A stretch of DNA of 64,000 nucleotides, taken from NCBI RefSeq assembly GCF_900102855.1, contig NZ_FMWD01000005.1, positions 107,203 through 171,202 of the forward strand, read 5' to 3'. The translations under genes were made by a program, and so were the position numbers. Below are positions 43,829-54,089 of this stretch, in pieces. The first letter of the stretch is position 1; the number at the start of each line of letters is the position of its first letter. This DNA comes from Thiohalomonas denitrificans (GTDB lineage Bacteria; Pseudomonadota; Gammaproteobacteria; Thiohalomonadales; Thiohalomonadaceae). A model generated the notes under the pieces. The model was not told the DNA's origin and did no database searches. It saw nothing but the letters and a program-made list of their open reading frames with translations.

Positions 43829-44239
43829 TTAGCTTTTCTTTCCATCAGGCGTGTGACAAATCGACTCATCATCGGGGTTTTCCACTGCCAGGGCGATGTC
43901 CTGAACCAGTTCACGCAGCTCTTCCAGGGTGATACAGCCGAGCATGCGTGCAAACAGATCAGGGTCGATCCGGACTTGGCATGGCGTACCATCCGATAAT
44001 TGAACGCGGACGCCCGCGGCACTGTGTTCGATGACCTCGTCTTCGAGCAGTTCGGCAGTCTCCTGTAACAACTTTTCATACTGCTCGTCGATCGCCGCAT
44101 CAAGCTCTTCGGACAGCTCTTCCGGGACCATGGCGATCAGCCCGTTTTTATCGGAGAAACGGTACTCCACGCCTTTCGTTTTCAGAAACTCTCCGAATCG
44201 ATCCCTGATGCTTTCGTCAAAAAACAGGTATTCAAGCAT
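43829..44239 (-). CDS. Conserved acidic protein of unknown function
   Basis: A 136-residue acidic, mostly helical protein (EELSEELDAAIDEQYEKLLQ) with a small beta-rich middle (VRVQLSDGTPCQVRIDPDL). CGGAG precedes the ATG. It lies between the TVP38-like gene and the SQR-like gene, all leftward with 60-80 nt gaps, so the four genes may share a transcript. Function is unknown. Confidence 0.75.
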   Translation of the reverse strand: MLEYLFFDESIRDRFGEFLKTKGVEYRFSDKNGLIAMVPEELSEELDAAIDEQYEKLLQETAELLEDEVIEHSAAGVRVQLSDGTPCQVRIDPDLFARMLGCITLEELRELVQDIALAVENPDDESICHTPDGKKS

Positions 44240-44318
44240 TGTATTACTCCGCTAACGACGTGGAGGCCGACGAGCCATTGTGCCAAACCGCCAGTCTCTC
44301 ATGCCACGCAAACGGCTT

Positions 44319-44987
44319 TTAATTTTGCTGCAGGCGTTTTCGGAGGAGATAGCGTCGGCGGGCCACAAAAGGCAGGAGTGTTATCACCCCCAGGAGGACG
44401 AATGCCAGCAAGACCTCGGGTGGAGCTGCATCTCCCTCCACGACCTCGCGCCCGGCAAAGCCCAGATAGGCATAGGCAAAGGAGCCGGGGCCCAAAAACG
44501 TGAAGGTGGTGAGCACATAGATCGAAAGGGAGATTCGGGTCAGACCGAATGCATAGTTAAGCAGGGCAAAGGGAAAGACGGGCACCAGCCGCGTGAAAGC
44601 CACAAATCGCCAGCCCTCCTTTTCCGCGCCGCGAATAACCTGCCGAAGCCGCCCATGGGTCTGTCGTCGTACCCAGTCAGAGGTGATGTAGCGTGCCGCG
44701 ATAAACGCCAGAACGGCCCCCGTGGTGGCTCCGGCAAGGTTATAAAGCACGCCCCAGTAAGGCCCGAAGAGTGCCCCGCCGGCCAGCATCATCAAGGTCG
44801 ATGGCACAAACAACACCACCCCAAGCGCAAAGATGGCAACGAACAGCAGCGGCGCCCAGAACCCGGCGCTCCGCACCGATTCCTCCAGTGCCTTACCCTC
44901 GAACTGGCCGCGATAGGCCAGAGCCAGGACGATGCCGAGTCCCAGCAAGACAATGATCAGGATGCGACCGATATGCTTTACCGCCAC
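44319..44987 (-). CDS. TVP38/TMEM64 (DedA-like) membrane protein
   Basis: A 222-residue inner-membrane protein with about five hydrophobic segments and the SNARE-associated-domain pattern: FVPSTLMMLAGGALFGPYWG, AARYITSDWVRR and FTRLVPVFPFALLNYAFGLT. Members are thought to act in membrane lipid transport or envelope homeostasis. GTG start at 44987, with AGGGG upstream. It may lead a transcript that continues into the acidic protein gene. Confidence 0.88.
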   Translation of the reverse strand: MAVKHIGRILIIVLLGLGIVLALAYRGQFEGKALEESVRSAGFWAPLLFVAIFALGVVLFVPSTLMMLAGGALFGPYWGVLYNLAGATTGAVLAFIAARYITSDWVRRQTHGRLRQVIRGAEKEGWRFVAFTRLVPVFPFALLNYAFGLTRISLSIYVLTTFTFLGPGSFAYAYLGFAGREVVEGDAAPPEVLLAFVLLGVITLLPFVARRRYLLRKRLQQN

Positions 44988-45017
44988 GGTTTTACCCCTA
45001 AACGCAGGTGTGCCGGA

Positions 45018-45398
45018 CTACTGGCGGGCAAACGTCACGAAGGCGATGGCCTGTTCGCGTCCATCGGAAAGCGAGACAAACGTGTGAGTCACGCCCTGCT
45101 CGGCAAGCAACTCACGGGCCCGTCCGGAAAAGGTGAATTCAGGCCGGCCCAGTTCGTTATTGGCAATGCCGATCTGACGCAGACTCAAGCCGTTGCGAAA
45201 GCCTGTCCCGAATGCCTTGGCTGCTGCTTCCTTGGCCGCGAAACGCTTGGCCAGAAAAGCCGCGGGATTGCCCGCCCGTCGGTAGGCCTCCATCTCGTGT
45301 TCAACCAGGATGCGCCCGGCAAAGCGCTCCCCGTGGCGCTCTATGCTTGCGCGAATACGCGCGATGTCCACGATGTCCGTGCCTATGCCGACGATCAT
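45018..45398 (-). CDS. acpS: Holo-[acyl-carrier-protein] synthase
   Basis: A 126-residue phosphopantetheinyl transferase that activates acyl carrier protein with coenzyme A. Metal-site residues are in [14 protein letters not shown] (Asp8) and [18 protein letters not shown] (Glu near 57). Length and motifs match E. coli AcpS (126 residues). It overlaps the pdxJ stop by 4 nt and closes the lepA-acpS block. Confidence 0.97.
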   Translation of the reverse strand: MIVGIGTDIVDIARIRASIERHGERFAGRILVEHEMEAYRRAGNPAAFLAKRFAAKEAAAKAFGTGFRNGLSLRQIGIANNELGRPEFTFSGRARELLAEQGVTHTFVSLSDGREQAIAFVTFARQ

Positions 45399-46159
45399 CG
45401 GCCGCTTCGCAGCAGTGTCCGGGTACGGGCCTCGACCATCAGCCGCTTCATTTCGCGAACGGACTCCTGCAAACCGCTGAAGAGTGCACGGGCGATGATC
45501 GCATGGCCGATATTCAGCTCCTGAATGGCGGGTATCCGGGCAATGCTTTCGACGTTGTGGTAGTGAAGACCATGCCCGGCATTCACCTGCAGACCCAGAT
45601 CCCGGCCCCGAACGACGGCCGCTTCGATACGGTCCAACTCCACCGCGCTTTCGGCGGCATCTTTCGCGTCGGCGAAATGACCCGTATGGATCTCGATTAC
45701 CGGCGCTGCCACTTCCGCTGCTGCCTCGATCTGCCGCGGATCGGCATCAATGAAGAGCGACACGCGAACGCCGGCTTCGGCCAACCGTTGACACGCCTCG
45801 CGCATGCGCGGCAATTGGCCGGCGACGTCCAGCCCCCCTTCAGTGGTGAGCTCTTCGCGTCGCTCCGGGACCAGACAACAATCCGAAGGTGCGATGCGTT
45901 CCGCGATCCCCAGCATCTCGTCCGTCACCGCCATCTCCAGGTTCATGCGCGTCTGGAGGATTCCCGCCAGGACCTCCACATCGCGATCCTGGATGTGACG
46001 GCGATCTTCACGCAGGTGAAGCGTGATTCCATCGGCACCGGCCTGCTCCGCCTCGATAGCTGCCTGTATCGGGTCGGGATACCGGGTTCCACGTGCCTGC
46101 CGCAGCGTTGCCACGTGATCGATATTGACGCCGAGGAGGATCTCCTGAATCTCGCCCAC
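45395..46159 (-). CDS. pdxJ: Pyridoxine 5'-phosphate synthase
   Basis: A 254-residue TIM-barrel enzyme that condenses 1-deoxyxylulose 5-phosphate with 3-amino-2-oxopropyl phosphate in vitamin B6 synthesis. Diagnostic segments are [39 protein letters not shown]-like [11 protein letters not shown] and [14 protein letters not shown]. The start is GTG with AGGAGA upstream. The gene is 5 nt after recO. Confidence 0.97.
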   Translation of the reverse strand: MGEIQEILLGVNIDHVATLRQARGTRYPDPIQAAIEAEQAGADGITLHLREDRRHIQDRDVEVLAGILQTRMNLEMAVTDEMLGIAERIAPSDCCLVPERREELTTEGGLDVAGQLPRMREACQRLAEAGVRVSLFIDADPRQIEAAAEVAAPVIEIHTGHFADAKDAAESAVELDRIEAAVVRGRDLGLQVNAGHGLHYHNVESIARIPAIQELNIGHAIIARALFSGLQESVREMKRLMVEARTRTLLRSGR

Positions 46160-46164
46160 TTGCG

Positions 46165-46908
46165 TTACTCTCCTGATGGTTGTGGTCGTTTGCTACCCGC
46201 AAATTGCCGGAACAGGGCCCGGCTGGCGAGGGGCTTGTCGCCCAGATAGAGTCGGAGGGCGTTTCGCATCAGCAGCTTGGCCTCGGCCCGGCCTTGTGGA
46301 TCCGGCGGCGGCAATCCGCTCGCCAGCGCCAGCAGGGTTTCGCCCCGCACCGGGATACCTCCGCCTCCCTGGTCGGGAACCGGGCCGCGCTCCAGATGAT
46401 ACCAATAACGACCTCCCGATTGTACGGGACCGCCGCCCTCCGCTTCATCCCCCAGCAACAGCCCGTATCCGAGACACTGCAGTAGATCCCGTTCAAACAG
46501 GCGTAGCGTCCATTCCATATCGGAACCCCTGGTCAACGCTGACACAGTACGGGCATAGACAGGATAGAGGTCCGGCTGGGGATCATGCCGCTCGACCAGG
46601 CGTAGCAGTACTTCATTCAGATAGAAGCCGCCCGCCAGGGCAGGACCGGCCGGAAACAGCGGCCGCTCCGCAGGTTCGGCACCGGTCAGGGTGCGGAGCT
46701 CGCCCCGCCCCGTCCAGGACAGCAGCAGTGGCTGAAAGGGCTGTAGCAGCCCCTTGAGTGCGGAGCGGGGTCGACGGGCGCCCTTTGCCACCAGTCCCAC
46801 CCGACCATACCGGCCGGTGAATACCTCGAGCAAAAGACTGGTGTCGCGATAGGGTTTGCGGTGGAGAACGAATCCAGGTTCGAGAGATATTCGTCTCTCA
46901 GTATTCAT
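46165..46908 (-). CDS. recO: DNA repair protein RecO
   Basis: A 247-residue recombination mediator that loads RecA onto SSB-coated single strands with RecR in the RecF pathway. N-terminal OB fold: [20 protein letters not shown] and [12 protein letters not shown], then the helical domain with [20 protein letters not shown]. The zinc-finger cysteines of some RecO proteins are absent, as in many gammaproteobacteria. It overlaps the era stop by 11 nt. Confidence 0.94.
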   Translation of the reverse strand: MNTERRISLEPGFVLHRKPYRDTSLLLEVFTGRYGRVGLVAKGARRPRSALKGLLQPFQPLLLSWTGRGELRTLTGAEPAERPLFPAGPALAGGFYLNEVLLRLVERHDPQPDLYPVYARTVSALTRGSDMEWTLRLFERDLLQCLGYGLLLGDEAEGGGPVQSGGRYWYHLERGPVPDQGGGGIPVRGETLLALASGLPPPDPQGRAEAKLLMRNALRLYLGDKPLASRALFRQFAGSKRPQPSGE

Positions 46909-47797
46909 CCCGGTAGCCGAAATTACGCAGGGAGCGCTCGCTGTCGGACCAGCCTTCCTTGACCTTGACCCAAAGCTCCAGAAACACGTGCTGTCCGAAC
47001 AGGCGCTCCATGTCCAATCGCGCCTGCCGACCGACTTCCTTCAGAACCCGGCCGCCCTTGCCAATAACGATACGCTTCTGGCTGTCGCGCTCCACCCAGA
47101 TGAGCGCATTGATGCGCAGCCGCTCCTCTTCTTCCCGAAACTGCTCGATCTCCACGGTCAGCGCATAAGGGATCTCTTTACCGAGGTTCCGCATCAGTTT
47201 TTCCCGGACCAGTTCGGCGGCCAGGAACCGTTCGCTGCGATCGGTCACCTGATCCGCGGGAAAGAGCGCGGGCCCTTCCGGAATCCGTTTTTCCACGACC
47301 GCTTCCAGCGCGCCGATATTGTCTCCCTTCAGGGCCGAGACCGGCAGCACCTCGTCAAACGCATGGCGCTGCCCCAATTTCGCCAGATACGGCAGCAATT
47401 CATTCTTTTCGTTCAGCCGATCGACCTTGTTGACCACAGCCATCACCGGAGCCCGGGCATTTTTCAGCTGCAGGAGAACGTTTTCATCCTCATCGGTCCA
47501 GCGGCCTGCCTCGAGTACGAACAGGATCAGGTCCACATCGCTCAGCGATGAGCTGGCCGCCCGATTCATGTAGCGATTGACCGCCTTTTTTGCCTGCAGA
47601 TGCAGGCCGGGTGTGTCCACATAGATCACCTGCAGGTCACCCTCGCTCTTGATGCCGAGGATCCGGTGCCGGGTCGTCTGTGGTTTATGGGAGGTGATAC
47701 TGATCTTCTGGCCGAGGATGTGGTTCATCAACGTCGACTTGCCTACGTTGGGACGGCCAACGATCGCCACGAAGCCACTACGCGTCACTTCAACCAT
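46898..47797 (-). CDS. era: GTPase Era
   Basis: A 299-residue ribosome-biogenesis GTPase that binds the 3' end of 16S rRNA. G1 GRPNVGKST (14-22), G3 DTPGLH, G4 NKVD, and a C-terminal KH domain ([18 protein letters not shown]). It overlaps rnc by 8 nt and recO by 11 nt, so translation is coupled through the block. Confidence 0.98.
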   Translation of the reverse strand: MVEVTRSGFVAIVGRPNVGKSTLMNHILGQKISITSHKPQTTRHRILGIKSEGDLQVIYVDTPGLHLQAKKAVNRYMNRAASSSLSDVDLILFVLEAGRWTDEDENVLLQLKNARAPVMAVVNKVDRLNEKNELLPYLAKLGQRHAFDEVLPVSALKGDNIGALEAVVEKRIPEGPALFPADQVTDRSERFLAAELVREKLMRNLGKEIPYALTVEIEQFREEEERLRINALIWVERDSQKRIVIGKGGRVLKEVGRQARLDMERLFGQHVFLELWVKVKEGWSDSERSLRNFGYRDEY

Positions 47798-48467
47798 TTT
47801 CCAGTTGCTCCAGAGCGGCCTTTGCCGCCGCTTGTTCGGCCTTGCGCCGGCTGCCCCCGGTTCCTTTCACCAGCATATCCAGTCCGGAGATGCGGCAGCC
47901 GACCACAAATGTCTGTTCATGGGCATCACCCTCTACCGAGAGGACGGAATAGCCGGGAAGGGGTTCATGCCGTGACTGCAGAAGCTCCTGAAGGCGTGTT
48001 TTGGGATCCTTGAGCACCTCCGATGGGGAAACGTTCTGCAGTTCTTCTTCAAAAAGTGACAGGATACGTGTGCGGGCGGCCGCAATACCGGCATCGAGAT
48101 AGACGGCACCAATCAGTGCCTCAAGACCATCGGCCAGAATGGATTCGCGTCGAAAACCGCCGCTTTTGAGTTCACCCGGACCGAGTCTCAGGTGCTCTCC
48201 CAAATCCAGCGTGATGGCCAGGCGAGCCAGCGTCTCTCCTTTGACCAGAGCCGCCCGTAGCCGGCTCAGCGTGCCCTCGTTCGCTTTGGAGAAGCGCTCG
48301 TAGAGTTCGGCAGAGATGACAAAGCTAAGAACCGCATCACCCAGAAACTCCAGACGTTCATTGTTTGCACTGCCTGCACTGCGATGGGTCAGTGCCGCCT
48401 CCAGCAGTCGCTGATCACCGAACGTATGCCCCAGGCGCCGACTCAGTCGTTCCAGGTCGCCCCTCAA
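47790..48467 (-). CDS. rnc: Ribonuclease III
   Basis: A 225-residue double-strand-specific endoribonuclease that processes rRNA and mRNA. The catalytic signature [12 protein letters not shown] is at about 38-49, and the double-stranded RNA-binding domain occupies about 155-223. The start is TTG at 48467, overlapping the DUF4845 stop (TTGA); no better start lies near, and the N-terminus aligns with the family. The unusual start may lower its synthesis. Confidence 0.97.
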   Translation of the reverse strand: MRGDLERLSRRLGHTFGDQRLLEAALTHRSAGSANNERLEFLGDAVLSFVISAELYERFSKANEGTLSRLRAALVKGETLARLAITLDLGEHLRLGPGELKSGGFRRESILADGLEALIGAVYLDAGIAAARTRILSLFEEELQNVSPSEVLKDPKTRLQELLQSRHEPLPGYSVLSVEGDAHEQTFVVGCRISGLDMLVKGTGGSRRKAEQAAAKAALEQLENG

Positions 48468-48832
48468 GGTGCCCTCACCTCTACGCGATCATCGAATGAA
48501 ACCACGAAATCGATGTTCGATATGAATGGTGTGCGGACCTCATAGGCGATACCGACCTTGTAAACGCCCCGGCCGCGCTCGATTTCGATATCGGTGCGTT
48601 TCACGCTTTCCACGTCGTTGATATTCAGGCGTTTCGTCAGTTTACTGCGAATCTCCGAGGGCCCCATCGGCTCCTTCTCTTTGGCCAGGCTCTCAAGAGA
48701 GGAAGTCACTGCCATATGCTCGATATAGACAGGAAAAAGCTTCAGGACCATCATTGTCAAAAAGGCGATAACACCCAGAATCACAATCCAGCTAATCAGG
48801 GTAATCCCCTGCTCGCGAGTGTGCTGTTTCAT
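48464..48832 (-). CDS. DUF4845 membrane protein
   Basis: A 122-residue protein of the small DUF4845 family always found between lepB and rnc. N-terminal membrane helix [22 protein letters not shown], then a periplasmic alpha/beta domain. Pilin-like topology has been suggested for the family; function is unknown. The ATG at 48832 and the next four codons lie inside the terminal repeat of the dispersed element 48818-49083, so the insertion supplies the present start. An alternative ATG at 48844 is also inside the element. No good ribosome site is visible. Confidence 0.88.
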   Translation of the reverse strand: MKQHTREQGITLISWIVILGVIAFLTMMVLKLFPVYIEHMAVTSSLESLAKEKEPMGPSEIRSKLTKRLNINDVESVKRTDIEIERGRGVYKVGIAYEVRTPFISNIDFVVSFDDRVEVRAP

Positions 48833-49083
48833 GTTAGATGGCACTTTCAGAGTCCTCCAAAAGCGTCAGGACAAGGCGCAGCGCGCAGGCAATGGTCATC
48901 CCTTGTCAAGCGCTGCAACGCCGTCATGGCGCTTTTGGGGGGCTCCCTCCGGGCGAGCCGCTGGCCGGCCATCTGCGGCGTTACGCTTGCTTGAAAGGGG
49001 CCCGCCATTCCTGCGCAAGCGCGCCTTGCATCTGGCCGTCCAGCGGCTCGCTGAAAGCGCCATTTAACATGAAACAGTACACT
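48818..49083. mobile_element. Dispersed element with 33-bp terminal inverted repeats, copy A
   Basis: Ends AGTGTGCTGTTTCATG... (48818-48850) and its reverse complement (49051-49083) match at 30 of 33 bases. The 200-nt interior (with CAGGACAAGGCGCAGCGCGC and CCGCTGGCCGGCCATCTGC) is shared with copy B in opposite orientation. No transposase is inside, so it is a non-autonomous, MITE-like element. It separates lepB from the DUF4845 gene and overlaps the latter's 5' end. No target duplication was recognised. Confidence 0.8.
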
Positions 49084-49110
49084 AACCCGCATCGCGCTGC
49101 TCCCAAACAA

Positions 49111-49941
49111 TCAATCGATCCGCGTACCAATCCGATCCCAGGCGATAATACCGTCCGCTCCCGAATCCCAATTCATCCAGACAAAAAACGCCTTGCCGAC
49201 CACATTACGGTTCGGAACCGTTCCCCAGAAACGGCTGTCCCGGCTGTTGTCGCGGTTATCGCCCATGACGAAGTATTCGTCGTCGGGGACGGTGAAAGAA
49301 AAATCCCGATCCTGACGGTCCGGCCACACCAGGATCCGGTGCTCGTTTCCCGGCAATGCCTCTAGCCGCTCGCTGGCACCCGTCATCACGGCACCACCGC
49401 CGTTGCCGCTGTAAGGCCCCAAGGGTGTCTGCTCGGCCAACTCGCCGTTGATGTAAAGGACTTTTTCGCGGTACACCACTTCGTCGCCCGGCACCCCGAC
49501 CACCCGTTTGATGTAGTCGATCCGCGGATTTTCCGGGTAGCGGAAGACGATGATATCGCCCCGCTCCGGATCGCCTAAATCAATGACTTCACTGTGCAAT
49601 ACCGGCAACCGCAACCCATAACTGAATTTGTTCACCAGAATAAAGTCACCGACCTCCAGCGTCGGCATCATCGAACCGGAAGGGATGCGAAACGGCTCCA
49701 CCACAAAAGAGCGCACCACCAGCACCAACAGGATGATGGGAAAAAAGGAGCGGGCATATTCGACCAGTACCGGCTCCCGCTGCACCTTCTCACGGGTATT
49801 GGCGTCAAGGGTCTGTCCGGAGGACTCCAGCGCCGCCACCCGTTCCCGCCGCTTGGGTGCCAGTAGCAGCGCATCCAGGGCCCAGAGAAGGCCGGTAACC
49901 AGCGTGGCAACCACCAGAATGGTGGGAAAATCGATGTTCAT
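49111..49941 (-). CDS. lepB: Signal peptidase I
   Basis: A 276-residue inner-membrane leader peptidase. Two N-terminal membrane segments (about 7-27 and 66-80), nucleophile Ser90 in SGSMMPTL, general base Lys145 in YIKRVVGV, and box [12 protein letters not shown]. It removes signal peptides from exported proteins. The ATG overlaps the lepA stop (ATGA). Confidence 0.98.
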   Translation of the reverse strand: MNIDFPTILVVATLVTGLLWALDALLLAPKRRERVAALESSGQTLDANTREKVQREPVLVEYARSFFPIILLVLVVRSFVVEPFRIPSGSMMPTLEVGDFILVNKFSYGLRLPVLHSEVIDLGDPERGDIIVFRYPENPRIDYIKRVVGVPGDEVVYREKVLYINGELAEQTPLGPYSGNGGGAVMTGASERLEALPGNEHRILVWPDRQDRDFSFTVPDDEYFVMGDNRDNSRDSRFWGTVPNRNVVGKAFFVWMNWDSGADGIIAWDRIGTRID

Positions 49942-51743
49942 TTATCCTTTCCTACATGCAGCACGGCAAAGAAGGCTTCTTGAGGAATCTCTACCGAGCC
50001 GACCTGTTTCATCCGCTTTTTGCCCGCTTTCTGTTTTTCCAGAAGCTTGCGCTTACGTGAGACATCGCCGCCGTAGCACTTGGCCGTCACATTCTTGCGC
50101 AACGCCTTGACCGTGGTGCGGGCAATAATGTGATTACCGATAGCGGCCTGAATGGCTACATCAAACATCTGCCGCGGGATCAGCTCACGCATGGTCTCCG
50201 CTAAATCACGCCCGCGCCATTGGGCCTGGTCGCGATGCACGATGAGCGCCAGCGCATCCACCCGCTCGCCGTTGATGAGAACATCCAGTTTAACCAGTTC
50301 TGCCATCTGGAAGCGCTTGAACTGATACTCGAATGACGCGAATCCGCGGCTGGAGGATTTCAGCCGATCGAAGAAGTCGAGCACCACCTCGTTTAATGGC
50401 AATTCGTAGGTTAGCGATATCTGTTTGCCCACAAACTGCATATTCTTCTGGACACCGCGCTTCTCCACACAGAGATTGATAACCGCACCCACATGCTCCT
50501 GTGGCACCAGAATGTTGGCCTCGATTACCGGTTCACGGATCTCTTCGATAAGGTTGGATTCCGGTAGTTCCGCGGGATTATCCACGTAGATCGTCTCGCC
50601 GGACTTTTTGAGTACCTCATAGATCACCGTCGGCGCGGTGGTAATCAAGTCCAGATCATACTCGCGTTCGAGTCGCTCCTGGATAATCTCCATGTGCAGC
50701 ATGCCGAGAAAACCGCAACGGAACCCGAATCCAAGGGCCTGCGAAGTTTCCGGCTCATAGAAAAGGGCCGAATCGTTGAGACGCAGCTTACCGAGGGCAT
50801 CGCGTAGATCTTCATAACTATCCGCGTTGATCGGGAACAGGCCCGCAAACACCCGTGGCTTGACCTCCTGAAACCCGGGCAGTCGCCCCTCGGCCGGACG
50901 ATCGGTCGAGGTAAGGGTGTCGCCCACCGGAGCCCCGTCGATCTCCTTGATGCCGGCCACCACAAAGCCGACCTCTCCCACACTGAGTTCACCGGTATCT
51001 TTCATCTTGGGCGTAAAGATGCCGACCCGGTCCACCTGATGGCTGCGACCGGTCGCCATAACGGTGATCTTCTGCTTCTTTTTCAGGCTGCCCTGGACCA
51101 CGCGTACCAGCGATACGACCCCCAGGTAGTTGTCAAACCAGGAATCGATGATCAGTGCCTGCAACGGCGCATCGATCTCACCCCGGGGGGGCGGAACACG
51201 GACCACGAGCTGTTCAAGCAGTTCATCAATGCCTTGACCAGTCTTGGCACTGACCAATACCGCATCGTGCGCCTCGATGCCGATGATCTCCTCGATCTCG
51301 TCGACAACCCGAGTGGCATCTGCAGCCGGCAGATCGATCTTGTTGAGCACCGGAACCACCTCGAGTCCCTGTTCGATGGCGGTGTAGCAGTTGCCCACGG
51401 TCTGGGCCTCGACGCCCTGGGAGGCGTCCACCACCAGCAGTGCCCCCTCGCAGGCAGCCAGGGAGCGCGAGACTTCGTAGGAGAAATCCACATGGCCCGG
51501 GGTATCGATAAAATTGAGGAGGTATTCCTCGCCGTTTTTCGCCTTGTAAACGAGAGAAACGCTCTGGGCCTTGATGGTGATGCCCCGCTCCCGCTCCAGA
51601 TCCATCGAGTCGAGGACCTGTTCGGCCATTTCCCGGCTGGTCAACCCCCCGCAAACCTGTATGAACCGGTCTGCGATCGTCGACTTGCCGTGATCGATAT
51701 GGGCGATGATGGAGAAATTTCGAATATGTTGGAGGTCGGTCAC
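49938..51743 (-). CDS. lepA: Elongation factor 4 (LepA)
   Basis: A 601-residue translational GTPase that acts on stalled or mistranslocated ribosomes. G1 [23 protein letters not shown], then the LepA C-terminal domain with [19 protein letters not shown]. The family N-terminus is [20 protein letters not shown], so the GTG at 51743 is chosen; ATGs at 51776 would add 11 residues and lack a ribosome site. A terminator lies just upstream, so lepA must have its own promoter or depend on read-through. Confidence 0.95.
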   Translation of the reverse strand: MTDLQHIRNFSIIAHIDHGKSTIADRFIQVCGGLTSREMAEQVLDSMDLERERGITIKAQSVSLVYKAKNGEEYLLNFIDTPGHVDFSYEVSRSLAACEGALLVVDASQGVEAQTVGNCYTAIEQGLEVVPVLNKIDLPAADATRVVDEIEEIIGIEAHDAVLVSAKTGQGIDELLEQLVVRVPPPRGEIDAPLQALIIDSWFDNYLGVVSLVRVVQGSLKKKQKITVMATGRSHQVDRVGIFTPKMKDTGELSVGEVGFVVAGIKEIDGAPVGDTLTSTDRPAEGRLPGFQEVKPRVFAGLFPINADSYEDLRDALGKLRLNDSALFYEPETSQALGFGFRCGFLGMLHMEIIQERLEREYDLDLITTAPTVIYEVLKKSGETIYVDNPAELPESNLIEEIREPVIEANILVPQEHVGAVINLCVEKRGVQKNMQFVGKQISLTYELPLNEVVLDFFDRLKSSSRGFASFEYQFKRFQMAELVKLDVLINGERVDALALIVHRDQAQWRGRDLAETMRELIPRQMFDVAIQAAIGNHIIARTTVKALRKNVTAKCYGGDVSRKRKLLEKQKAGKKRMKQVGSVEIPQEAFFAVLHVGKDK

Positions 51744-51781
51744 AATCTCAGCTTCGCGGTCGAATCCGCTCATCATAAAAC

Positions 51782-51804
51782 AAAAAAGCGCCCGTGGGCG
51801 CCCC
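51782..51804 (-). terminator. Terminator between the glutaredoxin-like gene and lepA
   Basis: GCGCCC/GGGCGC with a minimal loop is followed, read leftward, by CTTTTTTG. It ends the mucD-glutaredoxin transcript about 105 nt after the glutaredoxin stop and about 40 nt before the lepA start. Confidence 0.7.
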
Positions 51805-51905
51805 AGTAAACTTGCTAACCCGGCCTTGCCGGAGGCTGACTCGGCCCGTCATCCCCTTCAAACGGGAAACGGTCACCACTGCCAGCCCTGAATTCTATCA
51901 GGGAA

Positions 51906-52154
51906 TCAACAGGCTGCGAAGTAGCGGTGCAGTACGTCGGGATCAAGGAAGTAGTGACAGAGTTCACCGTCGGGCCCGGCGAGTACCGGCACCCGTTCTC
52001 CATAGCGGCTTACGAGTTCCGGCGAGACATCGATATCGACCGCCTCGATCCGGAACCCGTACCGCTGTTGCAACGGCGCCAGTTCATACACCATCGCCTC
52101 ACACAGTGAGCAGCCGCTACGCAGATAGGCCGTCAGTGTGACGGTAGCGCCCAC
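51906..52154 (-). CDS. Glutaredoxin-like protein
   Basis: An 82-residue thioredoxin-fold protein with a CSLC redox motif (Cys15, Cys18) and a cis-Pro segment RVPVLAG. It belongs to the DUF836/glutaredoxin-like family often found beside mucD and lepA in gammaproteobacteria. Its GTG start overlaps the mucD stop by one base (TAGTG). A role in periplasm-linked stress is only suggested by context; no export signal is present, so it acts in the cytoplasm. Confidence 0.85.
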   Translation of the reverse strand: MGATVTLTAYLRSGCSLCEAMVYELAPLQQRYGFRIEAVDIDVSPELVSRYGERVPVLAGPDGELCHYFLDPDVLHRYFAAC

Positions 52155-53587
52155 TACTTCTCCGGCACCCGCAGGGCCAGGAACAGCGCTCCGCCATTTC
52201 GCTGCACCAGAACCGGGACCGACTTTCCGGCAGGTATCCCCTCGACCAGACGCCTGAACTGTTCGGGATCGGTCACTTCATCCCCGCCAATTCGGACGAT
52301 GACATCACCGCGAAGAATGCCCGCATCGCGGGCGGCGCCCGCCTGCACCGATTCCACCAGAACGCCCTGATCCTTCGACAGCGAGAGCCGCTCCCGCTGC
52401 TCCGGCGTCGGTTCCGTCACAATCAGACCCAGCTTGTCCGTTTGCGCATCTGCTCCGGGTGCCGCCGGCTTCAGATCCCCTTCGGCAGGGAGTTCCCCGA
52501 TGGTGACCTTGAGCTTGCGTTCGCGGCCCTCACGCAGGACCTTCGCCGTCACCGTATCGCCGACCCGGGTACTCCCGACCAGCGGCGGCAGATCCGAAGA
52601 CCGCTCCAACGGCTGTCCGTTAAACTCGAGAACGACGTCCCCGGGCTGGAAACCCGCCTTTTCTGCCGGTGAATCCTCCAGCACCTTGGCCACCAGTGCG
52701 CCCACCGGGCGTTCCATATCAAAGGATTCTGCCAGATCCCGCGTCACATCCTGGATGAGAACGCCCAGCCAGCCACGCGTCACCTGCCCGTGCTCCTTGA
52801 GCTGCTTCACCACGTTCATCGCCACTTCGATGGGGATAGCGAACGAGAGTCCCATGAAACCGCCGGTACGGCTGTAGATCTGCGAATTCACGCCCACCAC
52901 CTTGCCGTCGACGTTGAACAGGGGACCGCCCGAGTTGCCTGGATTGATCGCCACATCCGTCTGAATGAACGGCACATAACTTTCCGATGGCAGGCTGCGG
53001 CCCATTGCGCTAACCACGCCGACAGAGACCGAATGGTCGAAGCCGAACGGCGAGCCGATGGCCATGACCCATTCCCCCACCTTCAATTCATCCGCCGAGC
53101 CAAACTCGACGACCGGCAGGTCTTCGGCATCCACCTTCAGCAAGGCGATGTCACTGCGCGGGTCGGAACCTACCACTTCAGCGACCAGCTCCCGGCGGTC
53201 ACTGAGTCGGACGATGATCTCATCCGCACCTTCGACGACATGGTTGTTGGTGATGATGTGTCCATCGCTGTCGATGATAAAGCCCGACCCCAGGGAACGG
53301 GCTTCAAACTCCCGTTCGGGCTGACCTCGCTCCCCATCGAAAAAGTGCCTGAAGAGGTCGCTCCAGGGGCCCTCCGGCATGCCGGGAATATTATCCGGCA
53401 TATCCATTCCCGGCAGTGCCGGCTGCTTGCCTTTCTGGGTGGTACTGATATTGACTACCGCAGGTCCATTATTCGCCGCCAACTCCGTGAAAACCGGCAA
53501 TTCGGCGGCCACAGCGCACCCGGCGGTTAGCAAGAAGGCAAAAGCCGTAATCCAGGTTAGGAAACGCGCGGTCGATCGATTTCTCAT
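52154..53587 (-). CDS. mucD: DegP/MucD periplasmic serine protease
   Basis: A 477-residue HtrA-family protease-chaperone. Signal peptide to about residue 28. The catalytic triad is His116 (TNNHVV), Asp146 (SDIALLK) and Ser219 (GNSGGP). Two PDZ domains follow (about 270-370 and 390-470). It degrades misfolded envelope proteins. It is fifth in the rpoE-rseA-rseB-rseC-mucD series, as in Pseudomonas algU-mucABCD, and starts 20 nt after rseC. A Cys in the signal region (TAGCAVAA) could also suggest a lipoprotein, but the pattern fits type I cleavage. Confidence 0.95.
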   Translation of the reverse strand: MRNRSTARFLTWITAFAFLLTAGCAVAAELPVFTELAANNGPAVVNISTTQKGKQPALPGMDMPDNIPGMPEGPWSDLFRHFFDGERGQPEREFEARSLGSGFIIDSDGHIITNNHVVEGADEIIVRLSDRRELVAEVVGSDPRSDIALLKVDAEDLPVVEFGSADELKVGEWVMAIGSPFGFDHSVSVGVVSAMGRSLPSESYVPFIQTDVAINPGNSGGPLFNVDGKVVGVNSQIYSRTGGFMGLSFAIPIEVAMNVVKQLKEHGQVTRGWLGVLIQDVTRDLAESFDMERPVGALVAKVLEDSPAEKAGFQPGDVVLEFNGQPLERSSDLPPLVGSTRVGDTVTAKVLREGRERKLKVTIGELPAEGDLKPAAPGADAQTDKLGLIVTEPTPEQRERLSLSKDQGVLVESVQAGAARDAGILRGDVIVRIGGDEVTDPEQFRRLVEGIPAGKSVPVLVQRNGGALFLALRVPEK

Positions 53588-53606
53588 CCTGACTCCGATT
53601 TACTAT

Positions 53607-54089
53607 TTATCGTTTTACGAAATTGACGTGGGACAGGCCCGCTTTCGCGGTGACTCGTACCGCCACGGCCTGGTAACGACGCTGACCGGCGGCACGACGA
53701 CTGAAGCCCCGCAGCCAGAGCAGTCCCCCCCCAAAACCGAGGAGGCCCAGGGTAATAGCCCAGGCGTTGGTATTATCTGCACCCCATTGGGGTGCCAGGG
53801 TTTCTCCAAACAGCGCTGCCGCCATCATGGCCAGTAACGGAACGATGTAGACAGCCAACGAGCCGCGCAGCAACGCATCCTCCTGCAACCCCAAAATGAT
53901 GGTGTCGCCGACGTCCGCGCCGATGGTATTTTCCACCCGAACCCGCTGTCGCCTGGCGCCCAGCACCTGTGCCAACGTACCGGTACCGCAACCTTTCACC
54001 GAACAGCCGCCGCAGCTGCTGCGGCGCTCGGTTTCCACCCAGGCATGGGTACCTTCCAGTTCGGCGACTATCCCGGTCTCCTCGATCAT
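53607..54089 (-). CDS. rseC: SoxR-reducing system/RseC family protein
   Basis: A 160-residue inner-membrane protein with an N-terminal cytoplasmic cysteine cluster CGGCSVKGCG (Cys26, Cys29, Cys34) and two membrane helices (about 78-98 and 108-128). RseC modulates sigma-E and also belongs to the Rsx electron-transfer system that keeps SoxR reduced. The start overlaps the rseB stop (ATGA). Confidence 0.92.
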   Translation of the reverse strand: MIEETGIVAELEGTHAWVETERRSSCGGCSVKGCGTGTLAQVLGARRQRVRVENTIGADVGDTIILGLQEDALLRGSLAVYIVPLLAMMAAALFGETLAPQWGADNTNAWAITLGLLGFGGGLLWLRGFSRRAAGQRRYQAVAVRVTAKAGLSHVNFVKR

